Source: an uncultured Acetobacteroides sp. (GTDB lineage Bacteria; Bacteroidota; Bacteroidia; Bacteroidales; ZOR0009). Taken from it: a DNA stretch of 64,000 nt. Within the stretch, counting starts at the first letter, position 1. Every line of letters begins with the position of its first letter. The stretch lies in assembly GCF_963678165.1 (NCBI RefSeq), contig NZ_OY782755.1:2666001-2730000 (forward strand), in the 5' to 3' direction. A program made the translations under genes and the position numbers. Shown here piece after piece: positions 1 to 7,414 of this stretch. The notes beneath the pieces were generated by a model that was given only the letters and a program-made list of their open reading frames with translations, did not search any database and was not told the origin of the DNA.

Positions 1-45
1 ACCTCCAACAAATGGATATATTGAGACTAACTTTACAACCATCAC

Positions 46-1035
46 ATGAGCTACAACCCCACCCCTGAGCGCTACAGCAATATGCGCTACCGCCGTGCAG
101 GCAACAGCGGGCTGCTCCTTCCCGAGCTCTCGTTTGGATTCTGGCACAACTTCGGCGAAACCGACAGCTTCGCCGTTGCCCGCGATATGGTACGATTTGC
201 ATTCGATTCGGGAATCACCCACTTCGACCTGGCCAACAACTACGGGCCACCTCCCGGTGCTGCCGAGGAAACCTTTGGCCGTATCCTAAAAAAGGATTTC
301 GAGGGGCTACGCCACGAGATGGTTATCACCTCCAAGGCAGGCCATCTGATGTGGCCCGGGCCCTACGGCGATGGAGGTTCGCGCAAGTACGTCATTGAAA
401 GCTGCAACGAAAGCCTTAAGCGCATGGGGCTGGAGTACGTTGACATCTTCTACTCCCACCGCTACGATCCGAATACCCCTCTCGAAGAAACCGCATCGGC
501 ACTCGAAACCATCTACAAGCAGGGAAAGGCGCTGTACATCGGCATCTCCAAGTACCCCGCTGCGGCTGCCGAAGTCGTGCTCAGCTACCTGAAGGAGGCT
601 AGAGTTCCCGTAATCATCCATCAGCTGAAGTACTCGATGCTGGTTCGCGAACCCGAAAAGGAGATCTTGGGCTACAACAAGGAGCATGGACTGGGAACCA
701 TCTCCTTCTCGCCGCTGGCGCAGGGCCTACTAACCGACAAGTACATCGACGGAATTCCTGAGGATTCCAGAGCCGCCAAGGCCGAGGGATTTCTGAAGGT
801 TGAAGAGGTTGCCCCTAAGATGAACGAGGTGAAAGCGCTCCGCGAGATTGCCATCAAGCGTGGACAAACCATTGCCCAAATGGCCATCAGCTGGCAGCTG
901 CACAACGACAGGATCACCTCGGTACTTATTGGTGCCAGCCGCGTTCAGCAAATTGCCGAAAACCTAAAGGCGCTGGAGAATATCAGTTTCAGCCCTGAGG
1001 AGATTGAGGCCATTGATAGGATTACACTCGGCTAG
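46..1035 (+). CDS. Aldo/keto reductase, YghZ / L-glyceraldehyde 3-phosphate reductase-like
   Basis: Predicted cytoplasmic NAD(P)H-dependent carbonyl reductase with a TIM-barrel fold. The superfamily tetrad is visible: Asp61 and Tyr66 in FDLANNYG, Lys97 in TSKAG and His138 in YSHRYD; the late segment IGASRVQQIAENL is typical of the cofactor-binding end. Length (329 residues) and the N-terminal RRAGNSGLLLPELSFG resemble the bacterial YghZ branch that reduces L-glyceraldehyde 3-phosphate or methylglyoxal. The exact substrate is inference. The ATG start has no clear Shine-Dalgarno, as is usual in Bacteroidota. It stands alone on this strand and is closed by the strong hairpin at 1062-1091 shared with the convergent GH3 gene. 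Confidence 0.9.
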   Translation: MSYNPTPERYSNMRYRRAGNSGLLLPELSFGFWHNFGETDSFAVARDMVRFAFDSGITHFDLANNYGPPPGAAEETFGRILKKDFEGLRHEMVITSKAGHLMWPGPYGDGGSRKYVIESCNESLKRMGLEYVDIFYSHRYDPNTPLEETASALETIYKQGKALYIGISKYPAAAAEVVLSYLKEARVPVIIHQLKYSMLVREPEKEILGYNKEHGLGTISFSPLAQGLLTDKYIDGIPEDSRAAKAEGFLKVEEVAPKMNEVKALREIAIKRGQTIAQMAISWQLHNDRITSVLIGASRVQQIAENLKALENISFSPEEIEAIDRITLG

Positions 1036-1061
1036 CCGGATGCACCTCTAGGATATACGAT

Positions 1062-1091
1062 AAAGGCCATCTCCCAATAGAGATGGCCTTT
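1062..1091. terminator. Bidirectional terminator between AKR and GH3 genes
   Basis: A perfect 12-bp stem (AAAGGCCATCTC / GAGATGGCCTTT) with a 6-base loop, followed by a T-rich tract on the plus strand. It lies between two convergent genes. Confidence 0.85.
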
Positions 1092-1125
1092 GATTTTTCA
1101 ATCACCAAATATCAGCCACGAGTGG

Positions 1126-3258
1126 CTACTTAATGCTAACCACTTTTTCAATCTTAGCATCAGCCGAAGAGGCAGCAACCTGAAGGGTGTACTTTCCCTT
1201 CTCGACGGTATACGCATGCTTGGCAGCGTTCCAGTGGGCTAAATCCTTAACGGGAACAGTGAATGCCACCTGCTTCGATTCGCCCTTCTTCAGAAAGATC
1301 TTCTGGATGCCCTTAAGCGATTTAATCGGGCCATCAACCTTCGAATCCTTTACGTACAGCTGAGCCACCTCGTACCCATCACGGCTGCCCGAGTTGGTTA
1401 CCGTGCAGCTTAACTGAATGGTTTCATCTACCTTATACTGGGGTTTGCTGGTGTTGATGTCGGCATACGCAAAGGTGGTGTAGCTTAATCCGTAGCCAAA
1501 AGGATAGAGAGGCTTGCCCGTAAAATAGCGGTAGGTGCGCCCCTTCATGCTGTAATCTTCGAATGCGGGAAGATCGTTTACCGAACTGTAGAAGGTGATG
1601 GGCAGTCTTCCCGATGGATTAACATCGCCAAAGAGGATATCGGCTAGCGCATTTCCGCCCTGCTCGCCGGGATACCAGGCAAATACAACCGCATCGGCCA
1701 ACGAATCTACTTCGGGCATGGCAATAGCGCTACCGCCGGTTACCACCACAACAAGCGGTTTTCCTTCCGACTTCTTACGCAGATCTCTTAGGAACTTCAG
1801 TTGGCCTTCGGGCAGACCAATATTCCTGCGGTCGCCGTTGTTATCGGAAAGGTAGGCATCGCCCTCCTCGCCCTCCATTTGAGGGGTAATCCCCACACAG
1901 GCAATAGTAACATCGGCCTCCGAAGCCATTCCTGGGCAGTGGCCGTTATAAGCTTGCAGTTCGCTCCCCTTCTGGTATTCGATTGTGGTTCCGGGATTAA
2001 TCTTCTTTAGAATGCCATCGAGAAAGGTTACAGGCTCACTAGAGATGCCATTGTAGTTGCCGTACAGCAGGTCGACGTTGGCGGCTGTTGGACCTGTAAC
2101 GAGCACCTTTTTGTAACTATTCGTCAACGGAAGAACGTTATTCTTGTTTTTCAATAGCACCATACCCTCAGCAGCCGCTTGTCGTGCGATTGCTTTATGG
2201 CGATCGCAGCCAACAACCTCGGCAGGAATATCGGAGAATGGGCACTTCTCGTCTGGATTAAGCAACCCCAGCTTCAATCGAAGGAGAAGCGTAGGGCGAA
2301 GCGCCGAGTCGATATCAGCCTCGGTAAGCAGCTTGCTGGCCACGGCATCGTTCAGCTTGTAAAAGCTAGAGCCGCACTCCATGTTAATGCCTGCCTTAAT
2401 GGCGATGGCCGAAGCCTCGGTATCGTTCTTGGTAACCTTATGGCCGCCGGAAAAGTCGGAGATTGCCCAACAGTCGGTTACAATCTGGCCCTTAAATCCG
2501 AACTCCTTGCGCAGGATGGTTTGCAGCAATGTTTTGTTTCCGCACGAAGGCTCATCGTAAACGCGATTATATGCTCCCATTACAGACTGCACGCCATTTT
2601 CGACCAACACCTTGAAGGCAGGCAGATAGGTTTCCCTGAAATCAATTTCGCTTGGTTTGGCGTTAAACGAGTGGCGCACCGACTCTGGTCCGCTGTGAAC
2701 CGCGTAGTGCTTGGCACAAGCGCCCGTCTTTAGGTAGCTGGGATCGGTTCCCTGCAACCCTTTTACAAAGGCCACTCCCATTAGCGAAGTTAGGTAAGGA
2801 TCTTCACCGTAGGTCTCCTGACCACGGCCCCACCGTGGATCGCGGAAAATGTTGATGTTTGGCGTCCAAAACGACAGTCCGCTGTATTGTGCACGGCTTC
2901 CCAACTTAACGGCAGCATTGTGCTTTGCTCTTGCCTCATCCGAAATGGCATTGGCAACGTTCTGGATCAAGGCAGGGTTAAAGGTAGCCGCCATGCCAAT
3001 GGCCTGAGGGAAAACGGTAGCCTTTCCGCTACGTGCCACTCCATGCAGAGCCTCGTTCCACCAGTTGTACTCCGGAATCTGAAGTCGGTGAATCGCCGGG
3101 CTGTTGTAGAGCAGCAGCGATGTTTTTTCCGTTAGCGTTAATCGCGATAGTAAATCGTTAGCCCTATCGCTAAAGCTTAAAGCAGGATTCTGGAAGGGCA
3201 GCTGCGCCAAGCCATTCATGCTTATAGCCAAAAATGCTATGACTAGTTTTGATTTCAT
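1126..3258 (-). CDS. Glycoside hydrolase family 3 beta-glycosidase (xylosidase/glucosidase type), exported
   Basis: Predicted periplasmic exo-acting beta-glycosidase (710 residues). An N-terminal signal peptide (residues 1-18, ending GLAQ) is followed by the GH3 barrel with FRDPRWGRGQETYGEDP near residue 138, KHYAVHSG near 183 and the nucleophile Asp262 in IVTDCWA. Then comes the GH3 C-terminal alpha/beta sandwich (EGEEGDAYLS, AWYPGEQGGNALADILFG) and a C-terminal fibronectin III-like domain from about residue 600. NWWNEALHGVARSG near residue 65 is characteristic of the xylosidase/arabinosidase-like GH3 group, so a hemicellulose oligosaccharide is the likely substrate (inference). The next gene upstream on the same strand is a sulfatase-fold protein, but no SusC/D pair is present. 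Confidence 0.93.
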   Translation of the reverse strand: MKSKLVIAFLAISMNGLAQLPFQNPALSFSDRANDLLSRLTLTEKTSLLLYNSPAIHRLQIPEYNWWNEALHGVARSGKATVFPQAIGMAATFNPALIQNVANAISDEARAKHNAAVKLGSRAQYSGLSFWTPNINIFRDPRWGRGQETYGEDPYLTSLMGVAFVKGLQGTDPSYLKTGACAKHYAVHSGPESVRHSFNAKPSEIDFRETYLPAFKVLVENGVQSVMGAYNRVYDEPSCGNKTLLQTILRKEFGFKGQIVTDCWAISDFSGGHKVTKNDTEASAIAIKAGINMECGSSFYKLNDAVASKLLTEADIDSALRPTLLLRLKLGLLNPDEKCPFSDIPAEVVGCDRHKAIARQAAAEGMVLLKNKNNVLPLTNSYKKVLVTGPTAANVDLLYGNYNGISSEPVTFLDGILKKINPGTTIEYQKGSELQAYNGHCPGMASEADVTIACVGITPQMEGEEGDAYLSDNNGDRRNIGLPEGQLKFLRDLRKKSEGKPLVVVVTGGSAIAMPEVDSLADAVVFAWYPGEQGGNALADILFGDVNPSGRLPITFYSSVNDLPAFEDYSMKGRTYRYFTGKPLYPFGYGLSYTTFAYADINTSKPQYKVDETIQLSCTVTNSGSRDGYEVAQLYVKDSKVDGPIKSLKGIQKIFLKKGESKQVAFTVPVKDLAHWNAAKHAYTVEKGKYTLQVAASSADAKIEKVVSIK

Positions 3259-3650
3259 GTTAATTCATTTGTTAGCATCTTCTGAAATAAAGGAGATTGG
3301 TAAATATTAGGTTTATTCGAGAACGTAAAAATCAAAAAAAAAGGTCACATCGTAAAAAGATGTATTTTTTTACCCTTACTACCTATCGCTTAACGCTGAT
3401 TTCTATTACTGTATCAGTATCGGCACGGGATGCATTTGAGAGATTTATAGCACAACTATCATTCACCTTGGAGTATGCCACCTTGGCACCGTTTGCTCCA
3501 CGGAAAATACTACAACATCGCACTTAAAGGAAGGAATGAATGATGCCAATTCCCCCCATAGCATGGTGTGCTAGATATATTATGAAAGCAAAAAGCTGAA
3601 AAATCGACTCCTCTCCAAAATTTCAGCTTATACGTTAAGGTAAGCAAGCA
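3259..3650. other. Gene-free spacer between the GH3 and sulfatase-fold genes
   Basis: About 390 bases with no convincing gene. One 76-codon open frame on the plus strand (3297-3527) has no recognisable domain and sits head-on to the GH3 promoter region. No clear hairpin or repeat was seen. It presumably holds the GH3 promoter. Confidence 0.5.
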
Positions 3651-5195
3651 TTAATCCTCAAGGTACTTTATCCTAAAGCATGGGATGCTGGGTGATGTTC
3701 GTACCTTCAGGAGCATATCGACAAGCCTACAAACCACCTCTGGGTTCTGTTCAGACACATCGGTGCTCTCGGTTGGATCTGCCGAAAGATCGTAGAGCTC
3801 AAAGTAGGGTTCATCGTAGCTCATGTTGCGCCCTAAAAGTTTCCACTTCCCTTCACGAATAGCAACATGCATAAGGTTATCGGTATTCTCCCAGTAGAGA
3901 AACTCGTGCTGCTCCTGCTGCTGAGTTCCTCTAAGCGTGGGAAGCAGGCTAATCCCATCAGCAGAATCCTGTTTCTGAATGCCTGCTATTTGAGCAATGG
4001 TAGGTGCAATATCATATCCTACTGCCATCTGATCGGTTGTTTTGGGAGCGATTGTCGCTGGCCAAACCACAAAGAATGGCACCTTAATCCCCGATTCGAA
4101 AAGAGAACCATTGCCCCTACCCTTTCCTAAGGGATACTGTCCGGCGCTTTCGAAAAAATCCCCATCAACACCCGATGTTGTTGTAGCACCATTCGCCGAA
4201 GTAAAAATGATGATGGTATTATCGTATACGCCATCGTTCTTTAACTTCTCGACCAGTTTACCCACCTGCTCGTCGAGATACGACACCATAGCAGCGTAAG
4301 TAGCACGAGGCGTTCTATTGGGGTAGCCCCCCTTCAACCCAAGATATGGTTCCTCCTCGCCAAACTTTAGGCGATACCGCCTCACTAGTTCCGGTGGAAC
4401 CTGTAGCGGACTTTGAGGTAGTTGTGCAGAATAGAAGAGGAAAAAAGGCTTCGACTTGTTGGCATCAACAAACTTTAGCGCCTCGCTTAAAAGCGTATCT
4501 GGAGCATAATGCTCGAGCGTATAGGTCGAATAGGTTTCCTCCTTGTAAGGATCAGCATCCGAAGGAAGCTTCAGGTTCGGGAAGACTAGCGCATTGTCCA
4601 TCGACACCTTTCGGCGATCCTTCCAGAGATATTTGGGGTAGTAGGTTTGCGCCTGACGCAGGCATGAATAGCCATAAAACGTATCGAAGCCATGATTTAA
4701 CGGCGAACCTTCCGAGATGGCAGAGCCCAATCCCCACAGGCCAACAGCCCCTGTCGCATACCCCTCATTCTTTAGTGCGTTGGCAATGGTCTCCTCGCCC
4801 TTAGGCATCGGACGCTGACCTTCGAGAGTCGAGTCCATCAGCACCTTAACGTAGTTCATAACGCCACCCCGCTCGGCCCACTCGTCGGTACCACGAATTG
4901 CAGCCTTCCCGGCATGCTTCCCGGTTAGCAAAACGCATTGAGAAGGGGCAAACGAAGACGACCCGCTGTAGAAGTTGGTAAAACGAATACCTTGCGCTGC
5001 AAGCCGGTCAAGATTTGGAGTCTCAATCTTGGTCTGGCCATAAATGCCCAAATCTCCATAGCCAAGATCGCTGGCAAGAACAACAACAATATTTGGTTTA
5101 GCTACGCCTTCGCCATCGGTAGGCGTAACCGCAAAAAGCACCTGAGGAAAAATGATGATTGCAAATAGAAAGAACTCCCTTAGCTTATAATGCAT
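3651..5195 (-). CDS. Sulfatase-fold protein lacking the catalytic residues (predicted pseudosulfatase)
   Basis: The whole 514-residue protein follows the formylglycine-sulfatase plan: signal peptide (1-22), PNIVVVLASDLGYGDLG at the N terminus, the YSGSSSFAPSQCVLLTGKHAG block, the VGLWGLG block near residue 151, the FTSANG block near 331 and the C-terminal DLSADPTESTDV. Every position I recognise as catalytic or metal-binding is changed: the first of the usual Asp-Asp pair is Ser42, the formylglycine Cys/Ser is Phe82, the CxPxR Arg is Gln86, GKWHLG has become GLWGLG (Leu153, Gly155), the PH histidine is Gln261, the usual DN aspartate is Ala334, and a later Lys is Asn362. The frame is intact over full length, so it looks maintained rather than decaying. 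A binding or regulatory role is inference. Confidence 0.85.
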   Translation of the reverse strand: MHYKLREFFLFAIIIFPQVLFAVTPTDGEGVAKPNIVVVLASDLGYGDLGIYGQTKIETPNLDRLAAQGIRFTNFYSGSSSFAPSQCVLLTGKHAGKAAIRGTDEWAERGGVMNYVKVLMDSTLEGQRPMPKGEETIANALKNEGYATGAVGLWGLGSAISEGSPLNHGFDTFYGYSCLRQAQTYYPKYLWKDRRKVSMDNALVFPNLKLPSDADPYKEETYSTYTLEHYAPDTLLSEALKFVDANKSKPFFLFYSAQLPQSPLQVPPELVRRYRLKFGEEEPYLGLKGGYPNRTPRATYAAMVSYLDEQVGKLVEKLKNDGVYDNTIIIFTSANGATTTSGVDGDFFESAGQYPLGKGRGNGSLFESGIKVPFFVVWPATIAPKTTDQMAVGYDIAPTIAQIAGIQKQDSADGISLLPTLRGTQQQEQHEFLYWENTDNLMHVAIREGKWKLLGRNMSYDEPYFELYDLSADPTESTDVSEQNPEVVCRLVDMLLKVRTSPSIPCFRIKYLED

Positions 5196-5241
5196 GGCTG
5201 ATTTATTCTGGGAAGCGAACTCCGTTTCTCTAATTTGCCTG

Positions 5242-5249
5242 CAAAGCTA
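5242..5249 (-). promoter_or_regulatory. Candidate -7 box for the sulfatase-fold gene
   Basis: The minus strand reads TAGCTTTG, matching the Bacteroidota -7 consensus TAnnTTTG, about 47 bases before the ATG. No clear -33 TTG was found at the expected distance. Confidence 0.45.
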
Positions 5250-5311
5250 AGAAAACTTGATTAAATACCATGCTCACCATGCCCCAACAACAATAACATA
5301 CCGCTGCCCAC

Positions 5312-5848
5312 CTAAAGTACAAACGTGTAGCCAAGGCTAACGAGCACATACTTGAAGTCCACGGCAACAACATTGTACGCCACCCCAACGCTTAAGCACC
5401 CCCGGCGTACGCCAGCCTCAACGCCATATCCATAGTTATTATTGATTATGCAGGTGGAGGTCTCCTCACCGCCGTTCACCCGAAGACTCTTGCACACCCT
5501 CGTGCTGTAGAACCCCAGAAATAATGCCACATACGGGCGCAAGCGCTGCTCGGTAAAGGTAAAGTCCCCTTTTAGTAGAAGTGCCCGTATGCTGGTGTTG
5601 TCCAAATCTAGCGTGCCCCAAGTTTTGGCCCGTAGCGATGCATAGCCAAACTCTACGCCACCCCTAAACTTCTTCGAGAAACAAAACATTCCGGTTAAGC
5701 AGGCTCCAACCCCCATCTTGGTATAGTCGGCAGCATCGCCCACTGGAAAGGCAGCGCCACCACCAATTCCAATATTCCAATATTTTTCCTGTGCACTACC
5801 CGTAATTGCAATTGCCAGTAACGCTACGATTACAAAAATATTTTTCAT
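5312..5848 (-). CDS. Small outer-membrane beta-barrel protein, cysteine-bearing paralog
   Basis: A 178-residue exported protein with a signal peptide (MKNIFVIVALLAIAITGSAQ) followed by alternating strands typical of porin-like 8-stranded barrels, ending in an aromatic/hydrophobic strand (LVSLGYTFVL). It is a clear relative of the protein at 6750-7253: both share WNIG.GGG, P.GDA.D, F..GVE..Y..L, FTE...RPYV and Y.F endings. It differs in carrying several cysteines (GACLTGMFC, RVCKSL, TCIINN, RRGCLS), which is odd for a barrel strand region. Function unknown. First gene of three same-strand barrel genes reading right to left. Confidence 0.75.
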   Translation of the reverse strand: MKNIFVIVALLAIAITGSAQEKYWNIGIGGGAAFPVGDAADYTKMGVGACLTGMFCFSKKFRGGVEFGYASLRAKTWGTLDLDNTSIRALLLKGDFTFTEQRLRPYVALFLGFYSTRVCKSLRVNGGEETSTCIINNNYGYGVEAGVRRGCLSVGVAYNVVAVDFKYVLVSLGYTFVL

Positions 5849-5932
5849 GGCTAGCTTTGTTTATCAACCTAGAATCTAGCGTAGGGAATTTACGGCAGGT
5901 AGACCCAAATATCAAGAAGACATCCACAAAAA

Positions 5933-5955
5933 AAGAGCCCCTATGTGGGACTCTT
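5933..5955 (-). terminator. Terminator after the middle barrel gene
   Basis: AAGAGCCC pairs with GGGACTCTT (one bulge) around a 6-base loop, with A-rich sequence on the plus strand giving a U tract in the minus-strand transcript. It lies about 30 bases past the stop of the 5984-6577 gene. Confidence 0.65.
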
Positions 5956-5983
5956 CTCTGTATTTAAACACGCAACTTTTATA

Positions 5984-6577
5984 CTAGAACAGGTAAGCAG
6001 CCGTTAAGCTTAGCACGCCGTTCTTTGTAGTAAAATCGGAATCAGCATTCACATTTAGAAGTCCGAATCCATACTGAAGCGATATCTGAAAATTGTTATA
6101 CTCAACTCCACCACCAAGGTTAAGCCCCATATCAAATGGCCTAAAATCGTCCTCATCCTTGTCTGTTCCCCACTTTATATCCCTGTCTTTGGTTGCAAGA
6201 ATAAAGTCATTGGTTACTTTACCTCCAACACCATAGGCAAGATAAGGACCTGCCAAAAGGTTAAGGTTAGCGCCACCCAAATTTATTCTGTAACCAAAGT
6301 TTACAGGAACATCGATGTAGTTTGCTACTACTTTAGTGTCGGTGTTATCATACTTCGACCCCTTAGACGAAAAAAGGATGCTTGGTTGAATGAATACATT
6401 TGGAGCAATGTCTCCCTGAAAAACCATACCAACTTGGTATCCGGTACGCATTTTTGCGTCAACCCCATCCATCGACATGGTCGAAAAGTTAAGTCCCACC
6501 TTAGGCCCAAACTTAACCTGTGCATTGCCAGCCACAGCAGCAAGAATAGCCACTGCCACAAAAAAAACTTTCTTCAT
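5984..6577 (-). CDS. Porin-family outer-membrane beta-barrel protein (PorT/OmpX-like domain)
   Basis: A 197-residue exported protein. The signal peptide MKKVFFVAVAILAAVAGNAQ is followed by FGPKVGLNFSTM and YQVGMVFQG, the usual opening of the Bacteroidota 'outer membrane protein beta-barrel' domain; later strands include VPVNFGYRINL, LLAGPYLAYG and FDMGLNLGGGVEY. It ends on the strand VLSLTAAYLF. It differs clearly from its two neighbours at 5312 and 6750, which are related to each other. Function is unknown beyond an outer-membrane location. Confidence 0.85.
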   Translation of the reverse strand: MKKVFFVAVAILAAVAGNAQVKFGPKVGLNFSTMSMDGVDAKMRTGYQVGMVFQGDIAPNVFIQPSILFSSKGSKYDNTDTKVVANYIDVPVNFGYRINLGGANLNLLAGPYLAYGVGGKVTNDFILATKDRDIKWGTDKDEDDFRPFDMGLNLGGGVEYNNFQISLQYGFGLLNVNADSDFTTKNGVLSLTAAYLF

Positions 6578-6703
6578 AGTTACCTTTTAATTTGAATGAT
6601 TAAAAAACGCCCAAAGATAGCCGTTCTTCCCAACATTCCCCAAGGTAACGCTATCCTCAATTCATAGCTCGTAGAAGAAGCAGCAAAGCACAGAAAATAA
6701 AAA

Positions 6704-6725
6704 AGCCTCCTAAAAGAAGGAGGCT
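6704..6725 (-). terminator. Terminator after the 6750-7253 barrel gene
   Basis: AGCCTCC / GGAGGCT stem with an 8-base loop, followed on the minus strand by a run of Ts. Confidence 0.8.
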
Positions 6726-6749
6726 ATACTCGTACAGCGCTAGGCGCCA

Positions 6750-7253
6750 TTAGAAGCTAAAGGTATAGGTGAAGTTTAGCTGGATATACGAGAAGGTAAA
6801 ATCATTTTCTTCGCCTGCCATGTGGTAGGCAGCCCCTAGCCCAAACTGGTTATACTTAACACCTGCTTCAGCAGCAAGACCTGCTTTTGTGTCGCCACCT
6901 TTATGGGAGTAAAGACCAACTGCACCGCTAACATAAGGACGGAAGCCCTCTTCGGTAAAGGTATAGATACCTTTTGCAAGAAACGCGGTAACTTCGGCAT
7001 CGTCCAAGTCGAAACCGCCAATGCTTTTACCTGGCAGGTTGGTATAGTTAAGCTCTACGCCAGCCGAGAACTTAGGAGTAAAGCTGTAGGTGCCAAGCAC
7101 GAAACCGTTAACCCCAGTCTTAACCCAATCCGATGCATCGCCAGTGGGTATTGCCAAACCGCCACCTACGCCAATGTTCCACTTCTTGTCTTGTGCATTA
7201 CCTGCAACAGCAGCAACTAATACTACTGCTACGACCAATAAAAACTTTTTCAT
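6750..7253 (-). CDS. Small outer-membrane beta-barrel protein
   Basis: A 167-residue exported protein with signal peptide MKKFLLVVAVVLVAAVAGNA and then KKWNIGVGGGLAIPTGDASD, amphipathic strands about every 20 residues, and a C-terminal strand YIQLNFTYTFSF as in outer-membrane barrels. It is the closest relative in this window of the 5312-5848 protein. Own terminator at 6704-6725, so it is probably a single-gene unit. No specific function can be assigned. Confidence 0.8.
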   Translation of the reverse strand: MKKFLLVVAVVLVAAVAGNAQDKKWNIGVGGGLAIPTGDASDWVKTGVNGFVLGTYSFTPKFSAGVELNYTNLPGKSIGGFDLDDAEVTAFLAKGIYTFTEEGFRPYVSGAVGLYSHKGGDTKAGLAAEAGVKYNQFGLGAAYHMAGEENDFTFSYIQLNFTYTFSF

Positions 7254-7414
7254 GGTTCGAAATTGTTTGTTTAAAAAACTAGTTACTCTGTCCTTAACAT
7301 GATTTTAAAAATATTTGTTCAATTACAGCGCAACCTTCTTTCCCAAATCATTACCCAATAATGGATTCAAATGATCCATTTAACTCTACAGCGCTACTTA
7401 TTCGGATGTAGAAA

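Noticed and set aside
3297-3527. 76-codon plus-strand gene
   Set aside because: Non-ATG start, very basic N terminus, no domain, and it lies in the promoter region of the GH3 gene.
4346-4804. 152-codon plus frame opposite the sulfatase-fold gene
   Set aside because: Lies entirely inside a well-supported gene on the other strand, with Pro/Arg/His-rich antisense composition.
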